Shown here: positions 21,273-33,600 of the stretch, one piece after another
Position numbering within the stretch: position 1 is the first letter of the stretch
How the letters are laid out: each line of letters opens with the position of its first letter
Origin: Whitmania pigra
Taxonomy: Eukaryota; Annelida; Clitellata; Hirudinida; Haemopidae
Direction: 5' to 3'
DNA: 64,000 bases
NCBI GenBank assembly: GCA_021613335.1
Contig: JAJTWR010000278.1
Span: 2,302,501 to 2,366,500 of the forward strand
Notes under the pieces: model-generated
Databases searched by the model: none
Seen by the model: the letters and a program-made list of their open reading frames with translations, nothing else
What the model was told of the DNA's origin: nothing
Translations under genes and position numbers: made by a program

Positions 21273-24236
21273 CCTTAAGGGCTATCGTCCTTTGCGCTTG
21301 CTTATTATAATTCAAGCTGTCATATAGGGTCACTTCCGGAATTCAAATTCAGTATGGTGACCCAGTGCACTCCCACTTTAATAATCTGAATGAACTTTGA
21401 GGTGGCCGAACTGAATTCTGCAGGCAGGGGTTCTACAGACACCCCACTTATTAAATCTGAGTCTTAAAGGCTGAAAATTGTGAAATTGTTATTATTCTAT
21501 TAAATGTGTTTTAGTCAAATTAAATGCTTTACCCTCCAATGATTGGATATTTAATTTTTAGTCATGACTGGGCTTTATTGATGTCTGTTGAAGAAAACCA
21601 TTGATATCCAAGCAGATGGTGAAAGGGCAAAGGCTGCACAAAGATTGTTTTTTAGTTATAAATTAAAGCCTTCAATTAAAATAATCAATGATATACTTCT
21701 GTGCTGTCGTTTTCCTCAGTGATAATCAAAATGCCCTTTGGCTGTTTACATTCCGCCTATAAGTGTATATGCTGTGGAAAATGAAGCCAATTATAAAATG
21801 AATTGATACCTTCACACTGCTCGGTATTTCATCTTGTCAGTGTTGTCATTTCAGTGCTCTCAATTTTTTTTGCATCATCGTGGAACTTTTTTTTACATGT
21901 TGGTAAGACAAAGTTATATAGTTTGTTACAAAAAGCCATGCAAAAGAATTGATAATTACCTCTTGCATAGATTTAAGAGGGTGCTTGGGGCATTTGAGTA
22001 AATACCCATGGGCTTTTTTTCCAGTTTCTTTTCCCATATCTCTTTATCTACCTCTTTTGCCCTAAGGCAACAGTCTGCAACAAAGATTGTAACGAAGTGC
22101 ATTTTAGAGATCAAAACACAGAGTATGAATTACTTTTTGATGAAGGGCACCTGATGTGTCAGAAAAGTGCTGGATCATTCTGCTGCACAATTTTTTGTAA
22201 TCCTAATTGAAATAGTTAATTTCTTGAAATTATTATGATGACAGAAAATACATCAAAAAAACAAATTCCACAAATTACTGTGACAAAATCTTTCATCCTG
22301 GCTTAGATTTTACCATGTCTTAAAATTCTTTTTTTTTATTTTTTTTTCAGTAGTATTTCTCCATGATCCCTTGCATCCTATTGCTTCTAGTGTAAATCTG
22401 GAAAACCAGTAATGAAATGCCAGCCCTACCATTGTTCATATATGGAGCACCTAAACATTCAGTCCACTACATCTAGTAAACTTCCTGTGGAAATCGTCAT
22501 ACACTCTTCCTATTCCATGTCTTCCAATCACCTATTGCAATAATCGTTTTAAATACTTGTTGTGTAAGGAAACAATGTTAACAAAATACCCAGTAATAGA
22601 CATGTCCACATTGGTGCAAATGGAATACATAATTTCCGAAAGGTCCTCACAAACTCCACATAACAGAACCTATTCGGAACTGTTCCACTGCAATTTAATG
22701 AATGCATTGTCCGTCACTTTAGTGAGTCTTCTCTCAAAACACGAGGCATAAAACATCTGTTTTGTTAAAACCGATTATTGAGTTTAAAGACAACTCATGT
22801 CAGACACTGCCACAATTACGTACCCTATCTTTCAGTTCAGTCCCATCTAATTCGATTGGCTCTGAGAACTGTTCAGAATCGTCCTTAAGCTCATTTTCAT
22901 ATTTCTTTTTCATATTTCAATTTTATTGCGAATCAGATACCATAGTTAAAATTGAAATAACATTATTGAGAAATTAAATGTTTACCTTAATTCCAGTAAG
23001 GACCAACTATTTATTACTGATTGTGAAAGAAACTGACTGCAAAAGACTGTCTGAATTGCTTCCAATATCATTTCGAGGTCCTTAAGAGCAGTTATTCCTT
23101 GCACTAATCCAAAGACATGCATCCCTATCCACAAGTCTTCTTTGATCAACCTGAAATTCAAAACAGATCATTGAAATTTTAATGTAACAAGCTAACACAA
23201 TTTCATGCACCACTGCTTAGCATTTTTCATTATGTGGCTTAAGCACCAGTGAAGCATCGGCAGATTTAGATTGGGATCTGTCGCACAATTTGTGCAAATT
23301 CTGTAATATCCTTCCGAAACTGATGGTGAAAAAGTAAGTTCACATATATTGCATTTGTATGGGAACACAATCAGTCCTTACTTGGGCATTATTTCTAAAT
23401 GACACAGAATTAATAGCATGGTTTTTAAAAGGACTGTAGATCCATCCATGACTACCATTACCGGTGTCAATTTCCAAAATAGTGGCCAAGATCACACTTA
23501 AGTTTAATGAAGGCTTGTGACAAGGAAGTCACAGACTGGTCTGTGGTCACGACTGTCAGTACAGGGAGAGGCGTTTGACCCTCTCGTATTTCTGACTGCA
23601 ATCTTTTGAGTTAGCATGAGAGATGCATTGTAAATCTATATCAACAAAATTTCTACCGTTTATCTCTGCAAGATGCCACCAGTAACATCAAAATATACAA
23701 TATCATCACTACACCTTCTCTTGAGGATTGATAAACTAGCTAACAACCACATGGCAGCTGTTAAACGAGGACAAAGCACACAACCTCTTAAGGCATTCAT
23801 ATCTTTAGTGTTGTCCTCAATTAATATGTGCAGAGCCTCCACAATGTATCATTTAGATCTCATGAGCCATTCCTGGTATCCATACTGGATTGCCCAGTCT
23901 TTTGGTTCCAGTCTCATATCCTTTGCTCTTGAAATGTTTTTTAGGTACCCAGGTGGCCAAGAACACTCCACAGGGGTTAATTTTTTTATTTATTGCCAAT
24001 TATCCATCCAATGGTATGCATGAGGGCAAGATCTTCGATCCTTTGCATGACTGCACCTGGTCAGCGTCCTCACGGAGGATCCCCAAGAGTCTCTGTGAGG
24101 GTATCAGGCAACTGGTCATGGAACTATCAAGCAACTCCTTGTACTTATACACCAGGATGTTGATGTATTGTTTCTGAGAAATCATCTGCCCTCCTTTGCA
24201 TCAAAATCCTTCAATATTTTGGTACATGTGATTATA
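21273..24236. other. Interior of C48 element copy 1, mostly decayed
   Basis: Apart from the transposase-like piece at 23660-23842 on minus, the sequence has only short frames on both strands. Non-coding stretches rich in T (22325-22350) and mixed sequence carry no other domain I can name. Confidence 0.4.
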
Positions 24237-24342
24237 TATTTTGATACACGTGATTAGATATTTAGATATTTTGGTTTTACGGGCTTAGATATTTTGGTTT
24301 TACGGGCTTAGATATTTTGGCCCTCTGCTGTTTTGGTATACC
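24237..24342. repeat. Short tandem repeat, TTAGATATTTTGGTTTTACGGGC type
   Basis: Three nearly adjacent units of 23-24 bases, GATATTTTGGTTTTACGGGC with flanking TTA, are preceded by two related TTTTGATACA/GTACATGTGATTA words. It is a local tandem array at the end of the C48 remnant. Confidence 0.7.
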
Positions 24343-25535
24343 CCCAATAAATTGATACTTTGAGTCTTCATGTGTTTCTACTTTGTATTATGTCTTAGAC
24401 CCCTTAGCTGAATTTATTTTAAACTATGGCTGGCTGAGCAAAAAATCTGGCTGATATCCGGCTTAGCCGAATTCACGTGATTATTAAAAATTCCGGCTGA
24501 AAATAGGAATAATTCGGCTAAAATGTGGCTGAGTTTTAAAAAATGAACGAAACAAGTTTACCAACTAAGGGTTTTTTCAGTAACATTAATAATAAAAAGT
24601 TATTGCACTATAATGTCAAAATTGTCATGAATAAATGTCACACGGTGCAATCTTTCTGCAGACAAACTAGATCGCTTGCTGTTAGCAACCAGGCCAGAAA
24701 ACATGCATTCCACGGGAACTGATGTTGCTGATGCTGGTAATTGCAATTTAGCCAATTGTGATAAAAGTGGGAAAGAAACCACTGCTTTCTTCCAAAAGGT
24801 CAATACTTCCTCGCCATTATCACAGCTCTTTGATGTCAAGTAGCTTGCGACTTCTACTGCTACCTGCGATACAGAATATTAACGGCAATTTTTACATTTT
24901 AACACACAAATAATTATTTGATAATAATTTATGGCAAGTGCATTTTTATTATGTTTATATATTTTATATATAATATTTTTCATAATCTTGCTCAAATACT
25001 ATTAACAAGATTTCTATACTAACCAAAGAATTCAAATCATTCCCTTGGTGAGTACTTTGTGACATCTCTGAACAAAATTCATTTAATAGCTCCAATCTTA
25101 GTCGTCTCTTCTTTTCTTCAGGCCCCTCATTTTTGCTGTTATGTGTATTTGCTTCTCTTGTTTGTCTCATTGTTTCAGGAACAGTAATAAAATTTCTCTC
25201 AACTGCATCTTTAATGGCATTTTCAAGTATAATAGTTGCATCTGTTCTGGGTATGAGAGTCTTAGTTTGAGGGTCTAGTAATTGATGAAGCTTGATTTGT
25301 TCCGATTCGGGAAATCTATGGTCTATGGTCTACCTTTGCCAAAACTGCTGATTTAATTGCTTTAATCTTGGGATCATCTGTTGGTGAGGCAATACATAGC
25401 TTTTTTATTTTCATTTTCATCATTGAAACTATAGACAATGTAGGCTGCGAAGATCCAAACAGGTCCATAAACCTCTTGAAGTGTGTCAGGAAGCCAACAA
25501 GTTCATCAGCATGCAAACAATTCTCTATGACCATC

Positions 25536-27754
25536 CAGAGGCGTAGCCTGGGTATTTTGCGCCCGGGGACAAACTATAGAATTGGCGCCCTTTTCCATGT
25601 CTATATATTTAATCTTACTGTATTACACTAAATTTGAAATTGTAATAAAAATCAAATTTTAATGGCACAAGGCATCCATTTAAAAGTGAAAAACCATTCT
25701 TCAAATAGTAGCGCATCAGTCACCCAATCAGTCAGTCTAAGATGATTTACATGCATAGTAGTCTAATAGTGTTTAAAATAGATTTATTTTTCTTGATTTA
25801 ACAGTTTCAAACTGATCAATAACGTCATCAAAGTCTGTTTTCTCAAGCGTTTCTCTTTCTATACTAAGAAGAGCAAGATCACTGAGACGATCCTAACCCA
25901 TTGATGCACGCAGATACGACAAAATAAGTTTCAATTTGCTGAATGATCGTTCACAGCTTGCAATTGAAACCGCTATTGCTAACAAAATTTGTAGTGAAAT
26001 TCGAAAATTCGGAAATACGTCGCTTCCATAAAGCACATTAAAACCAAGGAGATCCAAAGGAGTTTCTGGTAGAGTTTCAGTTCGCTTTCTCAGCAGCATT
26101 CTGGTGAAGAGTTCGTAGCCATTAATGTCCGTGTCTTAGAAAGTTGCAAAATCTGCACAACTTCGACGAATTTCATCTTCATCTGTGTCAGATGTCAGAA
26201 GAGTCTTAACGTCCAGCAGAAATCCAAATTTTGTGTTCAGGTCTTTGAGTCGTGAAAACCGTGTTGACATCTCCTGTTGAAGACGATCGAACACATTCTT
26301 CATAACACGCATTACTTCCTCTTCTGATGAGAATCCTGCATCTCTTGCCAGTTCTCCAGGCATTCTCCTACGTCGCCTAATTCTTCTTTCTACCGGAATA
26401 TCCCATGCTGTGCATTTTGTTCTGGCGTTTTCGACCGCAGCCAGGCTCAAATCATCACGAAGCTTGATAAATTCTTGCTCCAAAGATTCAATATCAGTCG
26501 CAGCTTCCTTGAAATTTATGGTAGGATCTTGTAGGCGCTTCTGTGTACGATCAATTTTTCCAAGAACGACATTCCAGAAGTGTAATAAAACTATGAAATT
26601 AAAATTCAATATACAGGCCAGTAACTGCTGTGCACCACTTCTAGTTTCAGGTGTCATAGTGGAGTCTTCCGATAATTTCTCTAGCAATCCAACTAGTTCA
26701 TCCAGTCCTTCATGGATAGCTTTAAAAGCTTCAGATCGTGCACTCCAGCGTGTTTCAGACTTTCTTTTTACTGTTATGGGAAGAGCTCTTTTTAATTCTT
26801 CCCAACGAATTGTTGAATGAGAGAAAAACGAATATATGCTTTCAAGTGTTCCAAAAAAAGTTACGACAACAGGATCTTGCTTAGCTGAATACACACCTGC
26901 TAAATTTAAGCTGTGGTTGTCACAGTTGACGAACAGTGCTCTAGGATTTCTGTCACATATTCGTTGTTGAAGGCCAGATATATGCCCAGTCATCACCGAA
27001 GCATTGTCATAACATTGAGCTCGACAGTCGGCTAGAGGTATCTCATCAGAATTCAGTCTCTCGACGATGACTTTCTCTAGGCTTGCAGCATCTTTTGAAT
27101 ATATCTCGATATAACCTAAAAATGATTCTTTGATTTTTAACACAAACTATTATTTGAAGCTATCATATAATCAACGGTAATTTCAGTAAAAACTAAAAAT
27201 ATAATAACTTTCTTTTGGCAGTTGGCGGCCACCGGCCCAGTCCAAGCCTGGTGGGGGCGCTCGCTGCAGTGCAACTTTGCGTTAGCCTGATACCAATGGG
27301 AGTTTCAGAAATTGTTTTGATTTTCACGCTTTCACGAATGTTGTTTATCTTTGTCTATATTAGAACAATCACAACCAGTCTCTGATAAAAAGTTTTAATA
27401 TACCTTAATAGAGTGTAATCCGTTTTAAACCACAATAAGTTCGTCAACAACACTCTAGTATTACAGTAGTAGCCACTGCAGAGAGTGCATCCAGAATCCG
27501 TATCCTGACTAGCTAGCAGTGGTGGTGGGCTCACTGAGTTCACTGCGCTGGCAGCAGCATCAACCAGGTCTGGATGGCAGACGTATCAGACGATGGCTCA
27601 TATCTGCCCTGCTCCAGCCGCCGCTGTTGGCTAGCTTGTGAGTGTGACCTGTTTTACCAATGTCGCCAAAATTAGGTAACCCTCATTTTGGCGCCCCTGT
27701 ATCTTGGCGCCCGGGGACATATGTACCCCCTTGCCCCCCCTAGCTACGCCTCTG
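25536..27754 (-). mobile_element. hAT (ZMYM1-like) element nested in another hAT, perfect 8-bp target duplication
   Basis: The left end is CAGAGGCGTAGCCTGGGTAT and the right end is the inverse of CAGAGGCGTAGCTAGG. Both sides also carry GCGCCCGGGGACA further in. The target duplication TGACCATC is perfect (25528-25535 and 27755-27762) and interrupts the host hAT reading frame at MVIENCLH. The 2219-bp body encodes part of a ZMYM1-like transposase on minus. The N-terminal zinc finger and first part of the core are absent, so the copy is internally deleted and non-autonomous. Confidence 0.93.
25893..27143 (-). pseudogene. ZMYM1-like hAT transposase, N-terminally truncated
   Basis: The frame 26136-27143 gives 335 residues with CRAQCYDNASVMTGHISGLQ (hAT second Asp and context), LFVNCDNHSLNLAGV (C-x2-H), KRKSETRWSARSEAF and a long basic stretch ERRIRRRRRMPGELARDAG. 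It ends at a TAA near 26134, where the related copy at 33.4 kb has Tyr. The same protein continues at 25893-26099 with VSIASCERSFSKLKLILSYL, the dimerisation motif. A five-residue deletion relative to the 33.3 kb copy lies between the two parts. Confidence 0.85.
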
Positions 27755-29296
27755 TGACCATCACGTTTTAAAGCATTATCTACCTATCTTTGTAAATCAA
27801 TTATTGATTCGATCATATAAAGCGTAGAGTTCCAGCGTGTTGGACATGATGCCTTAACTGTTTGATGATGATGAGAACTTTGGTAATAATCATCCTTCTT
27901 TTCTTCTGTAACCTCTGGTATAATAGTGTCGATAAACTGATCATCCAAATCCAACAAGTTGCTTACTTGTGCCACATTATTATTAATTTATGTATGAATC
28001 CTGTTCATCTTTACTAGACATCCCATTAAATTGATTCACAAGGTTCTTCCTTTCTTCTGTTGTTGTCATCTCAAAACATTTATATCGAATACATTTACAA
28101 TCTTCACCCACTTGATGGTTTGATAATCTCTGTTTTTTCAAACATTCAGATTTGCTTTCAAGTTTTCTCTTCTTTTTTGGTTTTTCAGTTAATTGGGGAT
28201 TGCAGATTGCATCTGCCATGTTCATAAAACAAACTAAAAACTTATCACAAACTCTTAATAATAAAGTAATGCTTAAAATGTGTGATAACCGAAATGAAAG
28301 CTAAAGTAAAAAAACGAACGAGAAATATTCCAATTCGCTGATTTACGTCACGTGGTTAGACGTATGTGACTATGCTCGTTTTTACAGGGGAGACTTGTGA
28401 CATCTCCCGTTCTTTCAAAAGATAGACTATTTTCTTCCTTGAATCATTTGTGACTGAGCCTGTTTTTCTGGTTGACGTTTTGATAGACTGAAGATAATAA
28501 AATAGAGTATAAGCCAATATGAAAATCTCAATTTTTTTCAAAATGTGACCATCCAGACGTCGAATTGTACCCATTGGTAACCACTGTCATCCTTTGTCGA
28601 CCCGCAATAAAGGCATGTATTGTCTGAAAGATGAAAAATTTCTTTTGCATCTGAATTTCATCTGGGACTATTCCATCAATTGGATAATCACTCTTTTTGC
28701 CTATAGCCTGAAGCATAAAGGCTACATAAATGCCACAGTTGTAACCATCGTTTTGCACACCTGTCCACGACCCCCTCGTCATCGTAAAATTCATCCACCT
28801 GTTATTTTTTGAGCTGCAAATTGAAGCTCTTCATCTTTTCCAAGTTTTGACTCTCTCCTGGCATTGGATCGTAAAATAGTACTTCTTCATTGTATCATTT
28901 ACAACAATGAAACAAAGTGACTGCTTCCATCATTATAGGGAATGAGGACGTATTTTGAGTTGAAATTGCAAGTCAACCAAATGTCTTCGGATACGTCAGT
29001 CCCATTTAGTGCAATCGTTGGAATATATGTTGAATTTTTCAGGGGTGTCAAATGACCAATTAAAAGGTCTGAAAGAGTTGATGTTATCTAGCTCTTGGTA
29101 AGAAGAACATGGAAATCTTCCTGATACAGAGTCTCACCAAATATTTTAGCTAGGACAATAGCAGCTCTCCCAACTGTGGCAAAATGCTGTGGATCTTTTG
29201 GTAAGCAATTCGGCCAAGTTTCTATGGTGAAATTCTTTGGCTCAATGTCGTGGCCAGCATTTTCAAGTATGCGTTGGTATTGCGCATGAGAAAAAT

Positions 29297-29400
29297 CTTT
29301 TCCAAGTTTTGACTCTCTCCTGGCATTGGATCGTAAAATAGTACTTCTTCTGTATCATTTAAAACAATGAAACAAAGTGACTGCTTCCATCATTATAGGG
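29297..29400. repeat. Direct repeat of 28836-28940 within C48 element copy 2
   Basis: About 104 bases starting TCTTTTCCAAGTTTTGACTC and ending at CATCATTATAGGG repeat the block 460 bases upstream with two small differences (a missing ATTG and one base). It lies exactly between a truncated end of the copy and the terminal repeat of the next hAT. Confidence 0.85.
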
Positions 29401-30250
29401 CAGGGGTGGACAACCTTTTGGCGCGTGCGTGCCAAAACCGGTAAAATCTCTGACACAAAATTCTTCTGCGTGCCAACCAATTTTTTAAGAACATATTCAT
29501 ATAGTGTATGCAAAAACCTGAAGAAATAACAAAAATTCATCCCGAGCGGCAAAAACGTAGAATACAATGACAAAATGAACTTTATTTATCTTAAAAATAA
29601 CAAAAAATCCTTGAACTTATATAAAAGGTAGTAACGTAAAAATAAGAATCAGTCCGACAGATCAGTGGGATTTCTGCTGCTACATCATTGATGATAGAGA
29701 TTTTACATTCGGTTTATATTTAGTGACCTTTAGAGATATACAAGACCTACTGGTTTCATCAGTCAGGCTACTCCTACTGCGAGGCTTAATAAAGTTCATC
29801 ACCGAGAAGATTCACAAGCATATGTGGATGAAAACATGGTTAGCAATGCTATCGCTAACTTTTTTAAGCAGGAAAAATTTTCTGGAATTGCATTCCATAT
29901 AATCAGTAGCTTGTTTTCTGCGCTTATTTTCGGTAATAGCATGTCCAATCGCTTTTTCTCGATGTTTTCCAAGTCAGCTCTAAGATCAACGAATTTTTGC
30001 TTCCAAATTGAGCTACTTTGAAATTCAATCAATTGCATTTCAAAATTGCTCATGTCGAGCCACGAAAACATATGAAGGTTTAGTTCCTCCAGTTTCATAT
30101 TGTCTGGAAACCTCATGAAATTCGCTGTCTCTTTAAGTTCTCTGAATTTCGCAAATCTTAAATGTTGTTGATGACATTGTGATATTGTTATTTAACATTG
30201 TTATTTGGCAGTGTTATTTAACTAAATCAGAATATTTTCTTTTCTGAATC
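29401..30250 (-). mobile_element. hAT (Charlie-like) remnant with CAGGGGTGGACAACC end
   Basis: The left end CAGGGGTGGACAACCTTTTG starts right after ATTATAGGG of the C48 element. On minus, 29799-30116 encodes MKLEELNLHMFSWLDMSNFE, FQSSSIWKQKFVDLRADLEN and NAIPENFSCLKKLAIALL, typical of the C-terminal third of ZBED5/SCAND3-like hAT transposases. The catalytic region is deleted, and the right terminal repeat was not recognised, so the right limit is approximate. Confidence 0.75.
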
Positions 30251-30670
30251 TCTTTGTTATTAATAAACAATGTTCCAAAATAGTGGCCAAGATCGGACTT
30301 AAGTTTAATGAAGGCTTGTAACAAGGAAGTCATAGACTGGTTTTTGGTCACAACTGTCAGTACAGGGAGAGGCGTTTTTGACCCTCTCGTATTTCTGACT
30401 GCAATCTTTTGAGTTAGCATGAGAGATGCATTGTAAATCTATATCAACAAAATTTCTACCGTTTATCTCTGCTCCTCAAGATGCCACCAGTAACATCAAA
30501 ATATACAATATCATCACTACACCTTCTCTTGAGGATTGATAAACTAGCTAACAACCACATGGCAGCTGTTAAACGAGGACAAAGCACACAACCTCTTAAG
30601 GCATTCATGTCTTTGTTGTTGTCCTCAATTAATATGTGCAGATCCTCCACTTTGTTCTCATGAACTCATT

Positions 30671-31080
30671 CTTCCTTGTTGCTTTCATTTCTGGTCCAAA
30701 GCCAGTGATTTAAATATTTTTCAGTGGCACAACCACAACTCAGTAAGGCTTAGACTTACTCTAAACATTGGAAGGCCATCTCTGTCGCCAAGTTGCTTTT
30801 CATCTCTTGGTAAATTGCCCAGATTCATCACCGCAAAGTGTTGATCAATAAAGTTACAAAAAGGAAACCAGTTTACTAACCAAACATTACAAAACAACAT
30901 TAAACATTTCATTTTGTCGAAAGGCCATGCTATCCTGACAAATTGCACTTTCTACCCATTTCATCCGTCAGCAAGTGCTTCATAAGCCTCCGGATGGTGG
31001 TCTCAATGTTATATCCTCCATTGGATGCCAGAGCAGAAATCTAAATTGAGAATTAGAGTCATTAAACTAATTTTTAAAAT
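30671..31080. other. Unclassified decayed repeat sequence
   Basis: No domain is recognised. It lies between C48 copy 2 and the next hAT remnant and probably belongs to one of them. Confidence 0.3.
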
Positions 31081-31478
31081 GTTGATTTTATACCAATTGG
31101 TTTTTAATTGCAACATCCTTTAAAATGTCTTCAATGCTTGCAAATTTGAAATCCCTCCAAATCGGCAAACTAATTCCTTCTGGAATTGCAACATTAGGAA
31201 CCACATTGTTTTGCAAGCTTTTTGCAATCACATTTAGAGATCTCTTATTAATCTCTGTTTTTGCTATGAAGAGGCTATTCTTCTCCAAATTGGAAGCAAT
31301 ATATCAAAAATTGAACATAAATTTAATTGTCAATATAATAAGTCTAGCTCACATTTCAACAACAACTGATAAATTGATGGCGTTCATTATAGTTTTCTCA
31401 CATGACAATAAGACAAGCTGTTCTAATTTTTCTGATGTCATTGACGATCTTAAGGCAGATTTGATTATATCTACTTTG

Positions 31479-32760
31479 CTATGTGATCTTTTCGCACGTT
31501 GCAGAAGTAACTGGCAAAGCCATCAAAAAGACTATTAATTGATAGTAACATTTGTAAACTTTGTCGTGTGCATGACTCACCATTAATTGAGCTAAGCCTG
31601 ATAAAGATTCTAATAAACGATAATTATCACACTTCATCACCAATTTAGATTCAATAACACAAATCATCATCAATTCTAGCCAAGTTAGCCAAATTTCGGA
31701 TGTCTTCTTCGCTCCACGATTTTGGCAAAACCGATGGAATATATTGAATTAATTTAACAGTCTGTATTGAATCTGGATTCAAGAGAGGATTTAATGCAGT
31801 CTAAGACTGGTCTGAAAAAATCAACACGCATTTGTATCACGCAACAGTATCTTTATTTTTCAGAGCCTGCAACGCTGCGTTTACCAACAAAAACACTTTA
31901 ACCCAAAGTTCTAGCCAAAAAATGAAAACCAGTTCTTTAATTGCTTTGAGTAAGCCAGCCGAATCTAAATCACTGCGATGTCCCAAACATTCAATAATCG
32001 CTGGCAAACATCTGTGACAATTCGCAATTCAGTAAACAATTCGCAAATTTATACATCTTGCTGACCATATGGTTCCAGATAATGACTGCAATGCAAGTAA
32101 ACCATTTTCTAAATGTAAACCTCTGATGGCATTCATGTATTCATCATGACGCTTTGGCGAACCCTCTACAATAACAAACTCTCTGCAGCAAATCAAATAC
32201 TTTATTGCAGTTTTTGTTAATTTACAGACATCCTGTAAAACTAAATTCAAAACATGAGCCCAACAACAAATAAACACTGGTTTTTTATCTGATAGTTCTT
32301 TCAATTGAGCTTGTACGCCGTTGTAAATACCCGACATATTTGATGCTCCATCATAACACTATCCAATTATATTATGAATTGAAAGATTCAAACGTTTGAG
32401 CTGCTGCAATATTATTTCAACTAAACTTTTAGCAGAAGTATTTTTCACGTGGATTATGGCTATCAAGCTTTCTTTGATTTCGGCTGAATCAGTGACATAT
32501 CTAATGACGATACTCATAAGTTCGTTGTTGGATCGATCGCTCACTTCATCACACATAATACTGATCAGTCTCCCTTGAGCTTGTTTTGAAATTTCTTTTA
32601 AAACTTCATCAGTGGTAAGTTCAATTAATTCGTTTTGAATATCTGGACTAAGCCAAGAAACATTTTTGGGATGATTGTCTAACCCGTCTCGAAGTATCGG
32701 TGAATAATTCCCTAAAAATTCTACTAGTTCTAAAAAGTTCCACGATTATCAAATGTAAAT
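31479..32760 (-). mobile_element. hAT (DUF4371/ZMYM1-type) transposase remnant
   Basis: Minus-strand pieces in order: about 32560-32760 (NPKNVSWLS, ELTTDEVLKEISKQAQG), 32359-32556 (MCDEVSDRSNNELMSIVIRY, first Asp region), 32029-32337 (GIYNGVQAQLKELSDKKPVF then CCWAHVLNLVL, the C-x2-H site) and 31479-31673 (LIVFLMALPVTSATCEKIT, dimerisation start). A stop after IIG near 32357 and several frameshifts break it. No terminal repeats were identified. Confidence 0.75.
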
Positions 32761-32941
32761 TTTTCATCATGGCCTCTGAACGCTAAATTTTACTTAGATA
32801 AAAATTTGATAATATCTAAAATTATAATGAGAACTTTTCGATTTTTGGCTTTTTCTTCTATTTCTTTTTATTGCTGATCATAAAATGCTTTTGACAATTT
32901 AGCAGCTACCGATGAGTTATTGTTAGTTGCAGCAATTCTAT

Positions 32942-33600
32942 GCAGAGGCGTAGGCTGGGTATTTTGGTCAGTCACAGTCTAAGATGATTTACATGCATAT
33001 TAGTCTAATACTGTCTAAAATAGATTTATTTTTCTTGATTTAACAGTTGCAAACTGATCAATAAAGTCATCAAAGTCTGTTTTCTCAAGCGTTTCTCTTT
33101 CTATACTAAGAAGAGCAAGATCACTGAGACGATCCTGTCCCATTGATGCACGCAGATACAACAAAATAAGTTTCAATTTGCTGAATGACCGTTCACAGCT
33201 TGCAATTGAAACCGCTATTGTTAACAAAATTTGTAGTGAAATTCGGAAATACGTCGCTTCCGTAAAGCACAATAAAACCAAGGAGATCCAAAGGAGTTTC
33301 TGGTAGAGTTTCAGTTCGCTTTCTCAGCAGCATTCTGCAGTCCCCAATTTCGGTGAAGAGTTCGTAGCCATTAATGTCCGTGTCGTAGAAAGTTGCAAAA
33401 TCTGCACAACTTCGATGAATTTCATCTTCATCTATGTCAGATAGAAGAGTCTTAACGTCCAGCAGAAATCCAAATTTTGTTTTCAGGTCTTTGAGTCGCA
33501 AAAAACGTGTTGACATCTCCTGTTGAAGCCGATCGAACACATTCTTCATAACATGAAAGAGCGTCAAATAATTGCACTGTTCATCATCTGCAGCTGCTGG
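32942..33600 (-). mobile_element. ZMYM1-like hAT fragment, same family as 25536-27754
   Basis: It begins with the family end CAGAGGCGTAGGCTGGGTAT and encodes on minus the C-terminal part (33015-33281, SIASCERSFSKLKLILLYL) and the preceding MKNVFDRLQQEMSTRFLRLK, FGFLLDVKTLLSDIDEDEIH and CADFATFYDTDINGYELFTE region. Unlike the 26.1 kb copy it keeps Tyr at the stop position and the five residues EIGDC, so it is the better-preserved template for that segment. The match to the family ends near 33555. Confidence 0.8.

Larger units (their letters stand above)
17757..24200 (-). mobile_element. DNA transposon remnant with C48 (Ulp1-like) protease, copy 1
   Basis: Minus-strand remnants run from right to left. 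At 23660-23842 is a transposase-like piece with DDIVYFDVTGGIL, which looks like the strand carrying a first catalytic Asp. At 18568-19101 is WSSFINPGKRFSKAIVENNF with a zinc-poor flank. At 17757-18137 is VQNNGYNCGIYVAFMLQAI, the cysteine box of a C48 cysteine protease. All parts are separated by stops and frameshifts. Elements that carry a C48 protease with a DDE transposase include KDZ and some MULE/other lineages; which one this is remains inference. It is split by the hAT at 19067-21272. A second copy lies at 28.5-30.7 kb, with two shared blocks: about 17895-18630 with 28558-29300, and about 23470-23842 with 30270-30655. Confidence 0.6.
24400..28360 (-). mobile_element. hAT (ZBED-like) element remnant, interrupted by another hAT
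   Basis: Minus-strand pieces in order are 27983-28225 (Lys-rich N-terminal), 27784-27975 (VKASCPTRWNSTLYMIESII, the hAT core before the C-terminal part), 25316-25534 (ENCLHADELVGFLTHFKRF), 24964-25170 and 24600-24839 (FWKKAVVSFPLLSQLAKLQL then FSGLVANSKRSSLSAERLH, the C-terminal dimerisation region). The continuity between 27784 and 25534 is broken by the insertion at 25536-27754. Exact termini were not located, so the outer limits are approximate. Confidence 0.7.
28528..30670 (-). mobile_element. DNA transposon remnant with C48 protease, copy 2
   Basis: About 28558-29300 is nearly identical to 17895-18630, and about 30270-30655 to 23470-23842, in the same order and orientation. Coding traces on minus are QNDGYNCGIYVAFMLQAI (28528-28794) and DDIVYFDVTGGIL (30456-30650). 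The middle is deleted, an internal block is repeated (28836-28940 again at 29297-29400), and a different hAT begins at 29401. Past about 30655 the two copies diverge. Confidence 0.65.
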
